Shown here piece after piece: positions 39,747 through 47,787 of a stretch of 64,000 nt of DNA (the first letter of the stretch is position 1; every line of letters starts with the position of its first letter). Under the pieces are notes generated by a model. It searched no databases, was not told the origin of the DNA, and saw only the letters and a program-made list of their open reading frames with translations. This DNA comes from Streptomyces sp. XY006 (lineage in GTDB: Bacteria; Actinomycetota; Actinomycetes; Streptomycetales; Streptomycetaceae): NCBI RefSeq assembly GCF_002237655.1, contig NZ_NOKT01000027.1:1-64000 (forward strand). The letters run 5' to 3'. A program made the position numbers and the translations under genes.

Positions 39747-40355
39747 ATGGATCTCGAACTTCCCGAACTGCCGTTCCCGCTGCGCTCCTACGGGCCCGAG
39801 GCCCACTGGACCCATGAGGACGGCGTGCTCACCGGGTGGGCCGGGACGCGGCAGGACCGCTTCGTGCCGCCCACCGGGGAGGGGCTGGACCCCGCCTCCG
39901 ACGCGCCGCGGCTGCTGGGGGCGCCCGAGGGGGACTTCCAGCTGATCGCCAAGGTCACGGTGGGGTTCGCGGCGGCGTTCGACGCCGGGGTGCTCTACGT
40001 CCACGTGGGTGAGCGGGCCTGGGCCAAGCTCTGCCTGGAGTACTCCCCGGACGTGCCCACGGTCTGCACGGTGGTCACCCGCGGCCACTCGGACGATGCC
40101 AACTCCTTCACGGTGGACGGCAGTTCCGTCTGGCTGCGGGTGAGCCGCACCGGCCGCGCCTTCGCCTTCCACGCCTCCCGCGACGGCGAACGCTGGACCT
40201 TCGTCCGCCTGTTCACCCTCGGCGACGAGAAGGAGACGGGCGCGGCCCTGGTCGGCTTCATGACCCAGTCGCCGATGGGGGAGGGCTGTGTGGTGACGTA
40301 CGACCACATCGAGTTCCGGCACCGGTGGCCCGACGACCTGCGCGACGGCAGCTGA
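39747..40355 (+). CDS. DUF1349-family beta-sandwich protein
   Basis: The 202-aa soluble protein has the concanavalin-like pattern of DUF1349/regulation of enolase 1 proteins: GDFQLIAKVTVGFAAAFDAGVLYVHVGERAWAKL in the middle and SVWLRVSRTGRAFAFHASRDGERW toward the end. No signal peptide is seen. A sugar-binding role is often guessed for this family. It lies downstream of the ALDH gene and may or may not be part of the same unit. Similar domains are appended to GH43 enzymes, as in the gene at 19438. Confidence 0.85.
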   Translation: MDLELPELPFPLRSYGPEAHWTHEDGVLTGWAGTRQDRFVPPTGEGLDPASDAPRLLGAPEGDFQLIAKVTVGFAAAFDAGVLYVHVGERAWAKLCLEYSPDVPTVCTVVTRGHSDDANSFTVDGSSVWLRVSRTGRAFAFHASRDGERWTFVRLFTLGDEKETGAALVGFMTQSPMGEGCVVTYDHIEFRHRWPDDLRDGS

Positions 40356-40401
40356 GGGCGGGACGGGAACCGTCCCCCCGGCCGGGCACGTCCTCCGTTC
40401 C

Positions 40402-40896
40402 ATGATCGGCAACAGAGTGACTCCCGGCCGGGTGATCCGTACGGTGCTGCCCGCCGAGGTGGAGCAGGTCGTCGCGCTGCACGCCCGGGCCAGGGCGACG
40501 TACTACCCCGACGGGGTGCCGCAGGACGGCACGGACTGGACCGCCTCCTGGCGCGGCGCCCTCACGCGGCCGGACGGGCGGGTGCTGTGCGTCGTCGAGG
40601 CGGGGCGGATCATCGCCCTGGCATCCTTCCGCACGCCCGAGGACGCTCCGCCGGAGGTGGTGAAGCTGTTCCAGTTCCACGTCGACCCCGGCCACTGGCG
40701 CCGCGGCGTCGGTGCCGCCCTGCACGCCGCCTGCGTCGAGGAGTGGCAGGCCGACCGCAGACGGACGGCCGTGCTCGACGTGCACGTGGACAACCGGCGG
40801 GCCCAGGGCTTCTACCGGCGGCAGGGCTGGGTGAGCGAGGCGGCGGAGCCGGGGGACCACCACCTGCGGATGCGGCTCGGCCTGCCCGGGGAATGA
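40402..40896 (+). CDS. GNAT-family N-acetyltransferase
   Basis: The 164-aa protein has the acetyl-CoA loop HWRRGVGAALHAACVEEW (about 96-113) and the C-terminal DVHVDNRRAQGFYRRQGWV (about 127-145), both typical of GNAT enzymes. The acceptor is unknown. The ATG at 40402 lies 47 bp after the DUF1349 gene in the same direction. Confidence 0.88.
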   Translation: MIGNRVTPGRVIRTVLPAEVEQVVALHARARATYYPDGVPQDGTDWTASWRGALTRPDGRVLCVVEAGRIIALASFRTPEDAPPEVVKLFQFHVDPGHWRRGVGAALHAACVEEWQADRRRTAVLDVHVDNRRAQGFYRRQGWVSEAAEPGDHHLRMRLGLPGE

Positions 40897-40970
40897 AACG
40901 CTCTGCTTGAACGTTCACGCACCCGGCGGAGGGAGCCTCCGTCCCCCGAGAGCTGGAGAGAGCCGAAGTC

Positions 40971-41702
40971 ATGCGCGTCGAGATCTGGAGCGACATCGCC
41001 TGCCCCTGGTGCTACGTGGGCAAGGCCCGCTTCGAGAAGGCGCTGCGGGAGTTCCCGCACCGCGACGAGGTCGAGGTGGTGCACCGCTCCTTCGAGCTCG
41101 ACCCCGGGCGCGCCAAGGGCGACGTCCAGCCCGTGATCACCATGCTCACCAAGAAGTACGGGATGAGCCCCGCGCAGGCCGAGGCCGGTGAGGACAACCT
41201 GGGCGCCCAGGCCGCCGCCGAGGGGCTCGACTACCGCACCCGCGGCCGCGATCACGGCAGCACCTTCGACATGCACCGTCTGCTCCACCTCGCCAAGGAG
41301 CACGGCCGCCAGGAGCGGCTGCTCGACCTGCTGTACCGGGCCAACTTCGCCGACGAGCGCTCCGTCTTCGACGACGACGAGCGGCTGGTGGAGCTCGCCG
41401 TCGCGGCCGGACTGGCGGAGGAGGACGTACGGGCGGTGCTCGCCGACCCGCGCGCCTACGCCGACGAGGTCCGCGCCGACGAACGGGAGGCCGCGCAGCT
41501 CGGCGCCAACGGAGTGCCGTTCTTCGTGCTCGACCGCAGGTACGGCGTCTCCGGCGCCCAGCCCGCCGAGGTCTTCGCCCGCGCCCTGGCCCAGGCCTAC
41601 GGCGAGCGCACGCCGCTGCAGATCGTCGACAGCGCGGCCGACGGGGGCACGGACGGCGCCGACGCCTGCGGTCCGGACGGCTGCGCGGTGCCCCAGCGCT
41701 GA
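40971..41702 (+). CDS. DsbA-family oxidoreductase, FrnE-like
   Basis: The 243-aa protein begins MRVEIWSDIACPWCYVGK, with a thioredoxin-type CPWC active site at 11-14, a large helical insertion and a late cis-Pro loop (GANGVPFFVLDRRYGVSGAQ). It is the cytoplasmic FrnE/2-hydroxychromene-isomerase-like group, thought to act as a dithiol oxidoreductase or isomerase. The C-terminal tail has a CGPDGC pair that could bind metal or act in redox. The ATG at 40971 follows GGAGAGAGCC. Confidence 0.92.
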   Translation: MRVEIWSDIACPWCYVGKARFEKALREFPHRDEVEVVHRSFELDPGRAKGDVQPVITMLTKKYGMSPAQAEAGEDNLGAQAAAEGLDYRTRGRDHGSTFDMHRLLHLAKEHGRQERLLDLLYRANFADERSVFDDDERLVELAVAAGLAEEDVRAVLADPRAYADEVRADEREAAQLGANGVPFFVLDRRYGVSGAQPAEVFARALAQAYGERTPLQIVDSAADGGTDGADACGPDGCAVPQR

Positions 41703-41798
41703 TCCGCCCAGCTCAGCGCGCATACATAAGCGTTGCTTGGCGACATCACGCAGAAATCGGCAATGGACGGGGAGATCGAGCGGACGCAGAGTGGTCCC

Positions 41799-42851
41799 AT
41801 GGAGACCTTCGAGAACCTCGTCCGAGCCGAGTTCGCCCCGAAGCACACCTACCTCAACACCGCGAGCAACGGACTCCTGCCCGCCCGCACCGTCACCGCC
41901 GTGCAGCGGGCGGTGCGGATGCGGGCCGAGGGCGTGCCCCTGGGCCCCCTGTACGAGGACGTGGAGGCCGCCCGCGCCTGCTTCGCCCGGCTCGCCGGGG
42001 TGCCCGCCGAGCGGGTCGCGACCGGGGCCTCGGTCGCCGAGTACGGCGCCCTGATCGCCGCCTCCCTGCCCGCCGGGGCCGAAGTGCTCACCGCCGAGGA
42101 CGACTTCGCCTCGCTGGTGAATCCGTTCCACGAGCGCGGTGACCTCAAGGTGCGGGCCGTGCCCCTGGAACGGCTCGCCGAGTCCGTCCGGCCCGGCACC
42201 GCGCTGGTCGCCGTGAGCAGCGCCCAGTCCGCCGACGGCCGGCTCGCGGACCTGCCGGCGGTGCGCGACGCGGCCCGCGGGCACGGGGCGCGCACCTACG
42301 TCGACGCCTCCCAGTCCGCCGGCTGGCTGCCGCTGGACGGCGACGCCGACGACTTCGTCGCCGCCGTCGGCTTCAAGTGGCTCCTCGGGCCGCACGGCGT
42401 CACGTTCTTCGTCGCCCCGCGGGACTTCGGCGGGCTCACCCCGCTGCTCGCCGGCTGGGTCGCCGGCGAGGTCCCCTGGGACAGCTGCTACGGCCCGGTC
42501 CGCGAACACGCCCACTCCGCGCGGCGGTTCGACATCAGCCCGGCCCTGTTCAGCCACGCCGGGCTGCGCGCCTCCCTGGAACTCGTCGAGGAGATCGGCG
42601 TCGACGCCGTGCACGCCCACGACGTCGGGCTCGCGGACCGCTTCCGGGCCGGGCTGGCCGAGCTGGGACACACGCCGGTTCCGGCCCCGGGCTCGGCGAT
42701 CGTGTCCGTGCCCGGGCTCGGCCACCGGCAGGACGAGCTGAGCCGGGCGGGCATCCAGGTGTCCGACCGGGCGGGCAACCTGCGGGCCGCGTTCCACCTC
42801 TACAACACCCCGGCGGACGTCGACCGGCTGCTGGACGCCCTGAAGGCCTGA
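41799..42851 (+). CDS. PLP-dependent aminotransferase class V-fold protein
   Basis: The protein is 350 aa from the ATG at 41799; longer forms from 41763 or 41733 are possible, since no start has a strong ribosome site. It has the class V fold, with YLNTASNGLLPA at the start, DASQSAGWLPLD (cofactor Asp) and the PLP lysine Lys193 (VGFKWLLGPHG). The family includes cysteine desulfurase-like and kynureninase-like enzymes; the substrate is not evident. It is followed by a bidirectional terminator shared with ectD. Confidence 0.85.
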   Translation: METFENLVRAEFAPKHTYLNTASNGLLPARTVTAVQRAVRMRAEGVPLGPLYEDVEAARACFARLAGVPAERVATGASVAEYGALIAASLPAGAEVLTAEDDFASLVNPFHERGDLKVRAVPLERLAESVRPGTALVAVSSAQSADGRLADLPAVRDAARGHGARTYVDASQSAGWLPLDGDADDFVAAVGFKWLLGPHGVTFFVAPRDFGGLTPLLAGWVAGEVPWDSCYGPVREHAHSARRFDISPALFSHAGLRASLELVEEIGVDAVHAHDVGLADRFRAGLAELGHTPVPAPGSAIVSVPGLGHRQDELSRAGIQVSDRAGNLRAAFHLYNTPADVDRLLDALKA

Positions 42852-42864
42852 GGGCATGAAGAAA

Positions 42865-42906
42865 CCGGGTGGGGCCTCCCGTCCCACACGAGGAGGCCCC
42901 ACCCGG
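42865..42906. terminator. Bidirectional terminator between aminotransferase and ectD
   Basis: CCGGGTGGGGCCTCC (42865-42879) pairs perfectly over 15 bp with GGAGGCCCCACCCGG (42892-42906) around a 12-base loop, between convergent stops at 42851 and 42944. Confidence 0.85.
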
Positions 42907-42943
42907 CAGCTCGTTCACACGGTCGGTGCACCGCGACCCGCGC

Positions 42944-43858
42944 TCACTGCACCGGCGTGAAGTCCCGCGCCCCGATGAACTCCGGGCGCCGCACCGGTGC
43001 CGCGAACGGTTCCACCGCCGTGTTCTCCACGCTGTTGAACACGATGAACACGTTGCTGCGCGGGAACGGCGTGATGTTGTCGCCCGAACCGTGCATGCAG
43101 TTGCAGTCGAACCAGGTCGCCGAACCGGCCCTGCCCGTGAACAGCTTGATGCCGTGCTCGGTGGCGAACCGGGTCAGCGCCTCGTCCGAGGGCGTGCCCG
43201 CGTCCTGCATCTGCAGCGACTTCTTGTAGTTGTCCTTCGGCGTCTCCCCGGCGCACCCGAGGAACGTCTTGTGCGACCCCGGCATGATCATGAGCCCGCC
43301 GTTGGTGTCGTAGTTCTCGGTCAGCGCGATCGAGACCGACACCGTGCGCATCCGCGGCAGACCGTCCTCGGCGTGCCACGTCTCGAAGTCCGAGTGCCAG
43401 TAGAAGCCACTGGCGCCGAACCCCGGCTTGACGTTGATCCGCGACTGGTGGACGTAGACGTCCGAGCCGAGGATCTGCCGCGCCCGTCCGACGACCCGCT
43501 CGTCGCTGACCAGCTTGGCGAACACCTCGCTGATCCGGTGCACCTCGAAGACCGAGCGGATCTCCTTGGACTTCGGCTCGACGATCGACCGCTCGTCGGC
43601 ACGGATGTCCGGGTCGTTGACGAGCCGGTTCAGCTCGTTGCGGTAGACGGTGACCTCGTCGTCCGTGATGAGCTGGTCGATGGCGAGGAAGCCGTCGCGC
43701 TCGAAGGACAGCAGGTCGGCGGGCACGATCGGCCCGGGCGCGTCGGGCGCGCCCCAGACGACCGGGTCCTGCCGCGGGGTGAGCACCTCGGCCGCACCGC
43801 GCGTGGGGTAGAGGTCGGGGATACCGGTGGTGGTGGTCGTGTCGGTCGTGGCGGTCAT
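42944..43858 (-). CDS. ectD: Ectoine hydroxylase
   Basis: The 304-aa Fe(II)/2-oxoglutarate dioxygenase has the iron ligands His155 and Asp157 (WHSDFETWH) and His256 (CMHGSGDN). The signature FYWHSDFETWHAEDGLP is characteristic of EctD, with GSHKTFLGCAGETP after it. It hydroxylates ectoine to 5-hydroxyectoine, a compatible solute and heat protectant. It is the last gene of ectABCD, 7 bp after ectC. I remember the same order in S. coelicolor (SCO1864-1867). Confidence 0.95.
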   Translation of the reverse strand: MTATTDTTTTTGIPDLYPTRGAAEVLTPRQDPVVWGAPDAPGPIVPADLLSFERDGFLAIDQLITDDEVTVYRNELNRLVNDPDIRADERSIVEPKSKEIRSVFEVHRISEVFAKLVSDERVVGRARQILGSDVYVHQSRINVKPGFGASGFYWHSDFETWHAEDGLPRMRTVSVSIALTENYDTNGGLMIMPGSHKTFLGCAGETPKDNYKKSLQMQDAGTPSDEALTRFATEHGIKLFTGRAGSATWFDCNCMHGSGDNITPFPRSNVFIVFNSVENTAVEPFAAPVRRPEFIGARDFTPVQ

Positions 43859-43865
43859 GGAAACG

Positions 43866-44264
43866 TCACACCTCCTCGGTGAGCAGCGGGTAGACGCCGT
43901 TCTCGTCGTGGTCCTCCCGTCCGGTCACGGGCGGGTTGAACACGCAGAGGCAGCGGAAGTCCTCCTTGACCCGCAGCGTGTGCCTCTCGTGCCCGTCCAG
44001 GAGGTACATGGTCCCGGGCGTGATGGTGTGCTTCCGCCCGGTCTCGTGGTCGGTCAGCTCGGCCTCGCCCTCGACGCAGACGACGGCCTCGATGTGGTTC
44101 GCGTACCACATCGACGTCTCCGTACCCGCGTACAGGATCGTCTCGTGCAGGGAGAAACCGACCTTCTCCTTGGCGAGGACGATGCGTTTGCTCTCCCACG
44201 TGCCGGACGCCGCCTTCACGTGCCGGTCGGTACCTTCGATCTCCTTGAACGAACGGACAATCAC
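43866..44264 (-). CDS. ectC: L-ectoine synthase
   Basis: The 132-aa cupin-fold protein starts at a GTG (VIVRSFKEIEGTDRHVKAASG), preceded by AGGAGGC about 13 bases away. Family marks are WESKRIVLAKEKVGFSLHET, GTETSMWYANHIEAVVCVEGE and GTMYLLDGHERHTL, with the metal-binding Glu/Tyr/His region. It cyclises N-gamma-acetyl-diaminobutyrate to ectoine. It is downstream of ectB by 38 bp. Confidence 0.95.
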   Translation of the reverse strand: MIVRSFKEIEGTDRHVKAASGTWESKRIVLAKEKVGFSLHETILYAGTETSMWYANHIEAVVCVEGEAELTDHETGRKHTITPGTMYLLDGHERHTLRVKEDFRCLCVFNPPVTGREDHDENGVYPLLTEEV

Positions 44265-44302
44265 GGTGCTGCGATGCCTCCTAGGTGGGTGGTGCTGTGT
44301 GG

Positions 44303-45574
44303 TCAGGCGGTCTCGCGGACGGCGCGGGCCAGCGTGCTCAGGCCCTCGTCCAGTTCCTCGGGCGTGATGGTGAGCGCGGGCAGCAGCTTCACGACCTCGC
44401 TCTCCGGGCCGGACGTCTCGATGAGCAGCCCGAGTTCGAAGGCGCGCCTGGCGACCTTGCCCGCGCGGGCCTTGTCGTGGAACTCCATGCCCCACACCAG
44501 GCCGCGGCCCCGGTACTCCTTCACGTCGGCCAGGTTCTCCTCGGTGATGGAGATCAGCGCCTGCTCGACCTGCTCGCCGCGCTTGCGGGTCTGCTTCTCC
44601 ATCGCGCTGCCGTCGGCCCAGTACGTCTCCAGGGCCGCGGTCGCCGTGACGAAGGCGGGGTTGTTGCCGCGGAAGGTGCCGTTGTGCTCGCCCGGCTCCC
44701 AGACGTCGAGCTCGGGCTTGAACAGGCACAGCGACATGGGCAGGCCGTAGCCGCTGATGGACTTGGAGACGGTGACGATGTCCGGCGTGATGCCCGCCTC
44801 CTCGAAGGAGAAGAACGCGCCGGTGCGCCCGCAGCCCATCTGGATGTCGTCGACGATCAGCAGCATGTCCTGCCGCTCGCACAGATCGGCCAGCGCGCGC
44901 AGCCACTCGGCCCGGGCCACGTTGATGCCGCCCTCGCCCTGCACGGTCTCGACGATCACGGCGGCCGGCTTGTTCAGGCCGGAGCCCTGGTCCTCCAGCA
45001 GCCGCTCGAACCAGAGGAAGTCCGGGACCTGGCCGTCGAAGTAGTTGTCGAACGGCATCGGGGTGCCGTGCACCAGCGGGATGCCCGCGCCGGCCCGCTT
45101 GAAGGCGTTGCCGGTGACGGCCAGCGAGCCCAGCGACATGCCGTGGAAGGCGTTGGTGAACGACACGATCGCCTCGCGGCCCTTCACCTTCCGCGCCAGC
45201 TTCAGCGCGGACTCCACGGCGTTGGTGCCGGTCGGGCCCGGGAACATGACCTTGTACGGCAGGTCGCGCGGGCGCAGCAGCAGGTTCTGGAACGTCTCCA
45301 GGAAGCGGCGCTTGGCGGTGGTCGACATGTCGAGCCCGTGCGTGACGCCGTCCCGCTCCAGGTAGTCGATCAGCGCGCGTTTCAGGACCGGGTTGTTGTG
45401 CCCGTAGTTCAGCGACCCGGCTCCGGCGAAGAAGTCGAGGTACTCATGGCCGTCCTCGTCGTACATGCGGCTGCCCACCGCACGGTCGAAGACGGTGGGC
45501 CAGCCGCGGCAGTAGCTGCGCACCTCGGACTCCAGGGTCTCGAAGACGCTCAGGTCGGGCTGGGTGATGGTCAC
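44303..45574 (-). CDS. ectB: Diaminobutyrate-2-oxoglutarate transaminase
   Basis: The 423-aa class III PLP aminotransferase has the cofactor lysine Lys271 (VTVSKSISGYG), the segment FFAGAGSLNYGHNNP and the motif IVDDIQMGCGRTG. It converts aspartate semialdehyde with glutamate to 2,4-diaminobutyrate, the entry of the ectoine pathway. The start is a GTG at 45574. It lies 97 bp after ectA in the same direction. Confidence 0.95.
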   Translation of the reverse strand: MTITQPDLSVFETLESEVRSYCRGWPTVFDRAVGSRMYDEDGHEYLDFFAGAGSLNYGHNNPVLKRALIDYLERDGVTHGLDMSTTAKRRFLETFQNLLLRPRDLPYKVMFPGPTGTNAVESALKLARKVKGREAIVSFTNAFHGMSLGSLAVTGNAFKRAGAGIPLVHGTPMPFDNYFDGQVPDFLWFERLLEDQGSGLNKPAAVIVETVQGEGGINVARAEWLRALADLCERQDMLLIVDDIQMGCGRTGAFFSFEEAGITPDIVTVSKSISGYGLPMSLCLFKPELDVWEPGEHNGTFRGNNPAFVTATAALETYWADGSAMEKQTRKRGEQVEQALISITEENLADVKEYRGRGLVWGMEFHDKARAGKVARRAFELGLLIETSGPESEVVKLLPALTITPEELDEGLSTLARAVRETA

Positions 45575-45671
45575 GACGAATCGCTCCTCGGTGCGTGGGG
45601 GAAGTCTGTGAAGTCAGCGGGAGTCTGCTGGGGTCTGCGGGAGTCGGGGCGGACGTCTCGGCGCGGAGGTC

Positions 45672-46178
45672 TCAGTGCGGCAGCGGGCCGATGCGGTACA
45701 GGACCTCCGGGTCGTGCGGCCCGTCGGGGAACAGGCCCGTGTCGAACAGCACCTCGCGCTGCAGCGGTGCGCCGTGCCGCTCGGCGAAGGACGTGAACAG
45801 ACGCTCCGAGGCGGCGTTGCCCGGAGTGATGGTCGTCTCCACCGTCGTCACCGCGCGCTCGGCGACGGTCCGCGCGACGAGACCGTCGAGCAGCGTCGCG
45901 GCCAGACCGCGCCCGCGGTGCGCCTCGTCCACGGCCACCTGCCACACCAGCAGGGTGCGCGGGCTGTCCGGTCGCACGTACCCGGTGATGAAGCCCATCG
46001 GCTCGCCGCGCTCGTCACGCGCGACGGCCGAGGTGGCGGCGAAGTCGCGGCACCACAGCAGATAGCTGTAGGACGAGTTCACGTCGAGAACCTTCGAGTC
46101 CTTCGCCATCCGCCACAGTGCGGCTCCATCGGCCACCGTGGGTCGGTCGATTTGCGGATCTGCTTGTACGGCGGTCAT
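45672..46178 (-). CDS. ectA: L-2,4-diaminobutyrate N-acetyltransferase
   Basis: The 168-aa GNAT protein starts at the ATG at 46178 (MTAVQADPQIDRPTVADG). It has the acetyl-CoA loop AHRGRGLAATLLDGLVAR (about 95-112) and the ectA marks NSSYSYLLWCRDF and ETTITPGNAASERLF. It acetylates diaminobutyrate at the gamma-amino group. It is the first gene of ectABCD. The upstream region is relatively A/T-rich and structured, consistent with the salt- and heat-induced control known for ect genes. Confidence 0.95.
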   Translation of the reverse strand: MTAVQADPQIDRPTVADGAALWRMAKDSKVLDVNSSYSYLLWCRDFAATSAVARDERGEPMGFITGYVRPDSPRTLLVWQVAVDEAHRGRGLAATLLDGLVARTVAERAVTTVETTITPGNAASERLFTSFAERHGAPLQREVLFDTGLFPDGPHDPEVLYRIGPLPH

Positions 46179-46237
46179 GCGAATTGAACTTACCCAGCGA
46201 AATTCAAAATTGCATCGCCGATCGGGCTTACATATGA

Positions 46238-46287
46238 GCCGCCCCTGTGTTATCGCGCGAGCGCGAGGCTCGGGACACAGGGGCGGC
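46238..46287. terminator. Strong 13-bp hairpin about 60 bp upstream of ectA
   Basis: GCCGCCCCTGTGT (46238-46250) and ACACAGGGGCGGC (46275-46287) are perfect complements around a 24-base loop that itself contains a CGCGCGAGCGCG element. It could end transcription coming from the aminotransferase gene at 46530-47627, or form a structured leader of ectA. The two roles cannot be told apart by sequence. Confidence 0.6.
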
Positions 46288-46290
46288 GAG

Positions 46291-46416
46291 ATGCCCGATA
46301 TTGTCCGGGTAAAACCGGGCAAAGGGGTCACTGTGTGTAACGCGTCACAACCATGTAACCCCCACGAGACCTGTCGGAATTACCTCGCGGAAGGTCCTCA
46401 AAATCTGCGCGTTTAG
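46291..46416 (+). CDS. Possible 41-aa small protein between ectA and the aminotransferase gene
   Basis: The ORF MPDIVRVKPGKGVTVCNA... ends in NYLAEGPQNLRV and contains three cysteines spaced over 14 residues (Cys16, Cys22, Cys28). It opens just after the 13-bp hairpin. The ribosome site (GGCGGCGAG) is weak and codon third positions are not strongly GC-biased, so it may be chance. It is recorded because it is the only plausible ORF in the gap. Confidence 0.2.
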   Translation: MPDIVRVKPGKGVTVCNASQPCNPHETCRNYLAEGPQNLRV

Positions 46417-46529
46417 GACCGGGAAAAGCGGGCAGAAGAATACCGGTAGCTTTTCCTGGAAGAATTCATTAATTGTGTGCCAGCTTACATGTGGGACAAC
46501 TCGAAAAGTCCACCGAATTCAAGCCCCGG

Positions 46530-47627
46530 TCACTTCGCCGACTCGGCGGCCCGCAGGGCGCTCTCCACGTCCACCGACAGGCCCTGCGCGGACAGCGCGA
46601 CGCCGAGTGCCGTCAGGCTCGCGCGGACGGCTCCGGGCGTCGCGTCGGCGCCGTAGTGGTTGACCCGGATCATCTCCTTGGCCAGCGCGCCCCCGCCGGC
46701 GGCGAGCGGCAGCGCCGGATCCGCCGCCAGGGCACGGGCCACGAGCTCCGAGGCCACCACCCCGGCCGGGACGCGCAGGGTCGTGGCGACCGGCGCCGCG
46801 TCCCGGGCCTCGTGCACGTAGGGCTCCAGACCGCCACCGAGGGCGAGCGCCCCGGCGCGCGTGGCGGCCGCGGCCGACGCGTGCCGCGCCATCACCGTCT
46901 CCAGGCCCGCCGCCTCGATCCGCTCCACGCACGCCTCCAGCGCGAGCATCTCCAGCTGTGCCGGCGCGTGCAGCAGGGCCTTGCGGCCGCCGTCGATCCA
47001 CCGCTCCTTCCAGTCGAGGAGCGACAGGTACGACCGGCGGGGCGCCCGCGGGTTCGCCGCCATCCGGGCCCAGGCCCGCTCGCTCACCGACACTGCCGAC
47101 ACCCCGGCCGGGCCGCCCATCGCCTTCTGCGCCCCGATCACGCACAGGTCGACGCCCCACGCGTCCGGCAGCACCGGCTCGGCGCCGATCGACGCCACGG
47201 CGTCCAGGTAGAACAGCGCCCCGTGCGCCCGCACCACCTCGCCGATCTCCGCGACCGGGTTGGTGTTGCCGGTCGCCGCCTCTGCGTGCACCAGGGACAC
47301 GAAGTCGATCTCCGGGTGCGCGGCGAAGGCCTCCCGGATCTGCTCGGCCGTCACCGCCGTGTGGAAGGGCACGGCCAGGTCGATCACCGTCGCGCCGCAG
47401 TCCCGCAGCCAGTCGCCGAACGTCTGCCCGTAGGGGCCCGTGATCACGTTCAGCGCCGTTGTCCCCGGGCCGGCCGTGGCGCGGATCGCGCCCTCCAGCG
47501 GCAGCAGCGCCTCGCCCTGCATGATCACGACGTCCTGCCCGGTGCTCAGCAGCCGCGCCACACGGTCCTCGATCGCGGCGAAGCGGTCCGCGCCGAGCGG
47601 GGCCAGGTCCAGAAACGGATGCGTCAC
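46530..47627 (-). CDS. Class V PLP aminotransferase (alanine-glyoxylate/serine-pyruvate type)
   Basis: The protein is 365 aa from the GTG at 47627, which has GAAGAGAG about 8 bases upstream; an alternative GTG at 47648 lacks a ribosome site. It has VVIMQGEALLPLEGAIRA, HAEAATGNTNPVAEIGE, YLDAVASIGAEPV (cofactor Asp) and PLP lysine Lys168 (VIGAQKAMGGPAGVS). This is the pattern of alanine-glyoxylate/purine-catabolism-type transaminases. It is divergent from an amidohydrolase gene (160 bp apart). Confidence 0.9.
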   Translation of the reverse strand: MTHPFLDLAPLGADRFAAIEDRVARLLSTGQDVVIMQGEALLPLEGAIRATAGPGTTALNVITGPYGQTFGDWLRDCGATVIDLAVPFHTAVTAEQIREAFAAHPEIDFVSLVHAEAATGNTNPVAEIGEVVRAHGALFYLDAVASIGAEPVLPDAWGVDLCVIGAQKAMGGPAGVSAVSVSERAWARMAANPRAPRRSYLSLLDWKERWIDGGRKALLHAPAQLEMLALEACVERIEAAGLETVMARHASAAAATRAGALALGGGLEPYVHEARDAAPVATTLRVPAGVVASELVARALAADPALPLAAGGGALAKEMIRVNHYGADATPGAVRASLTALGVALSAQGLSVDVESALRAAESAK

Positions 47628-47787
47628 AGCAATGCTCTCTTCACTCACAGGTTCGACGGCATGAGCGTAACCGGCGGGTACCGCGCTCCCCGTACGCGAG
47701 GCCCGGGGACCCGGCGCACCCGTGCGCGAGGCCGGGGAGGCCCGGCCCCCGTCGAGGCGCCGCCGGCGGCTCACTAAGGTGCCGTGC

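Larger units (their letters stand above)
46179..46529. promoter_or_regulatory. A/T-rich structured intergenic region upstream of ectABCD
   Basis: This 351-bp gap is clearly lower in GC than its neighbours. On the minus strand the 60 bases before ectA contain TTGAA...TTCAA-type and TAAGTT elements that may form its promoter, but I cannot assign hexamers with confidence. Farther up come the hairpin at 46238-46287, a small ORF at 46291-46416 and a second inverted repeat, GGAAAAGC (46422-46429)/GCTTTTCC (46449-46456). No long gene is present. Confidence 0.5.
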
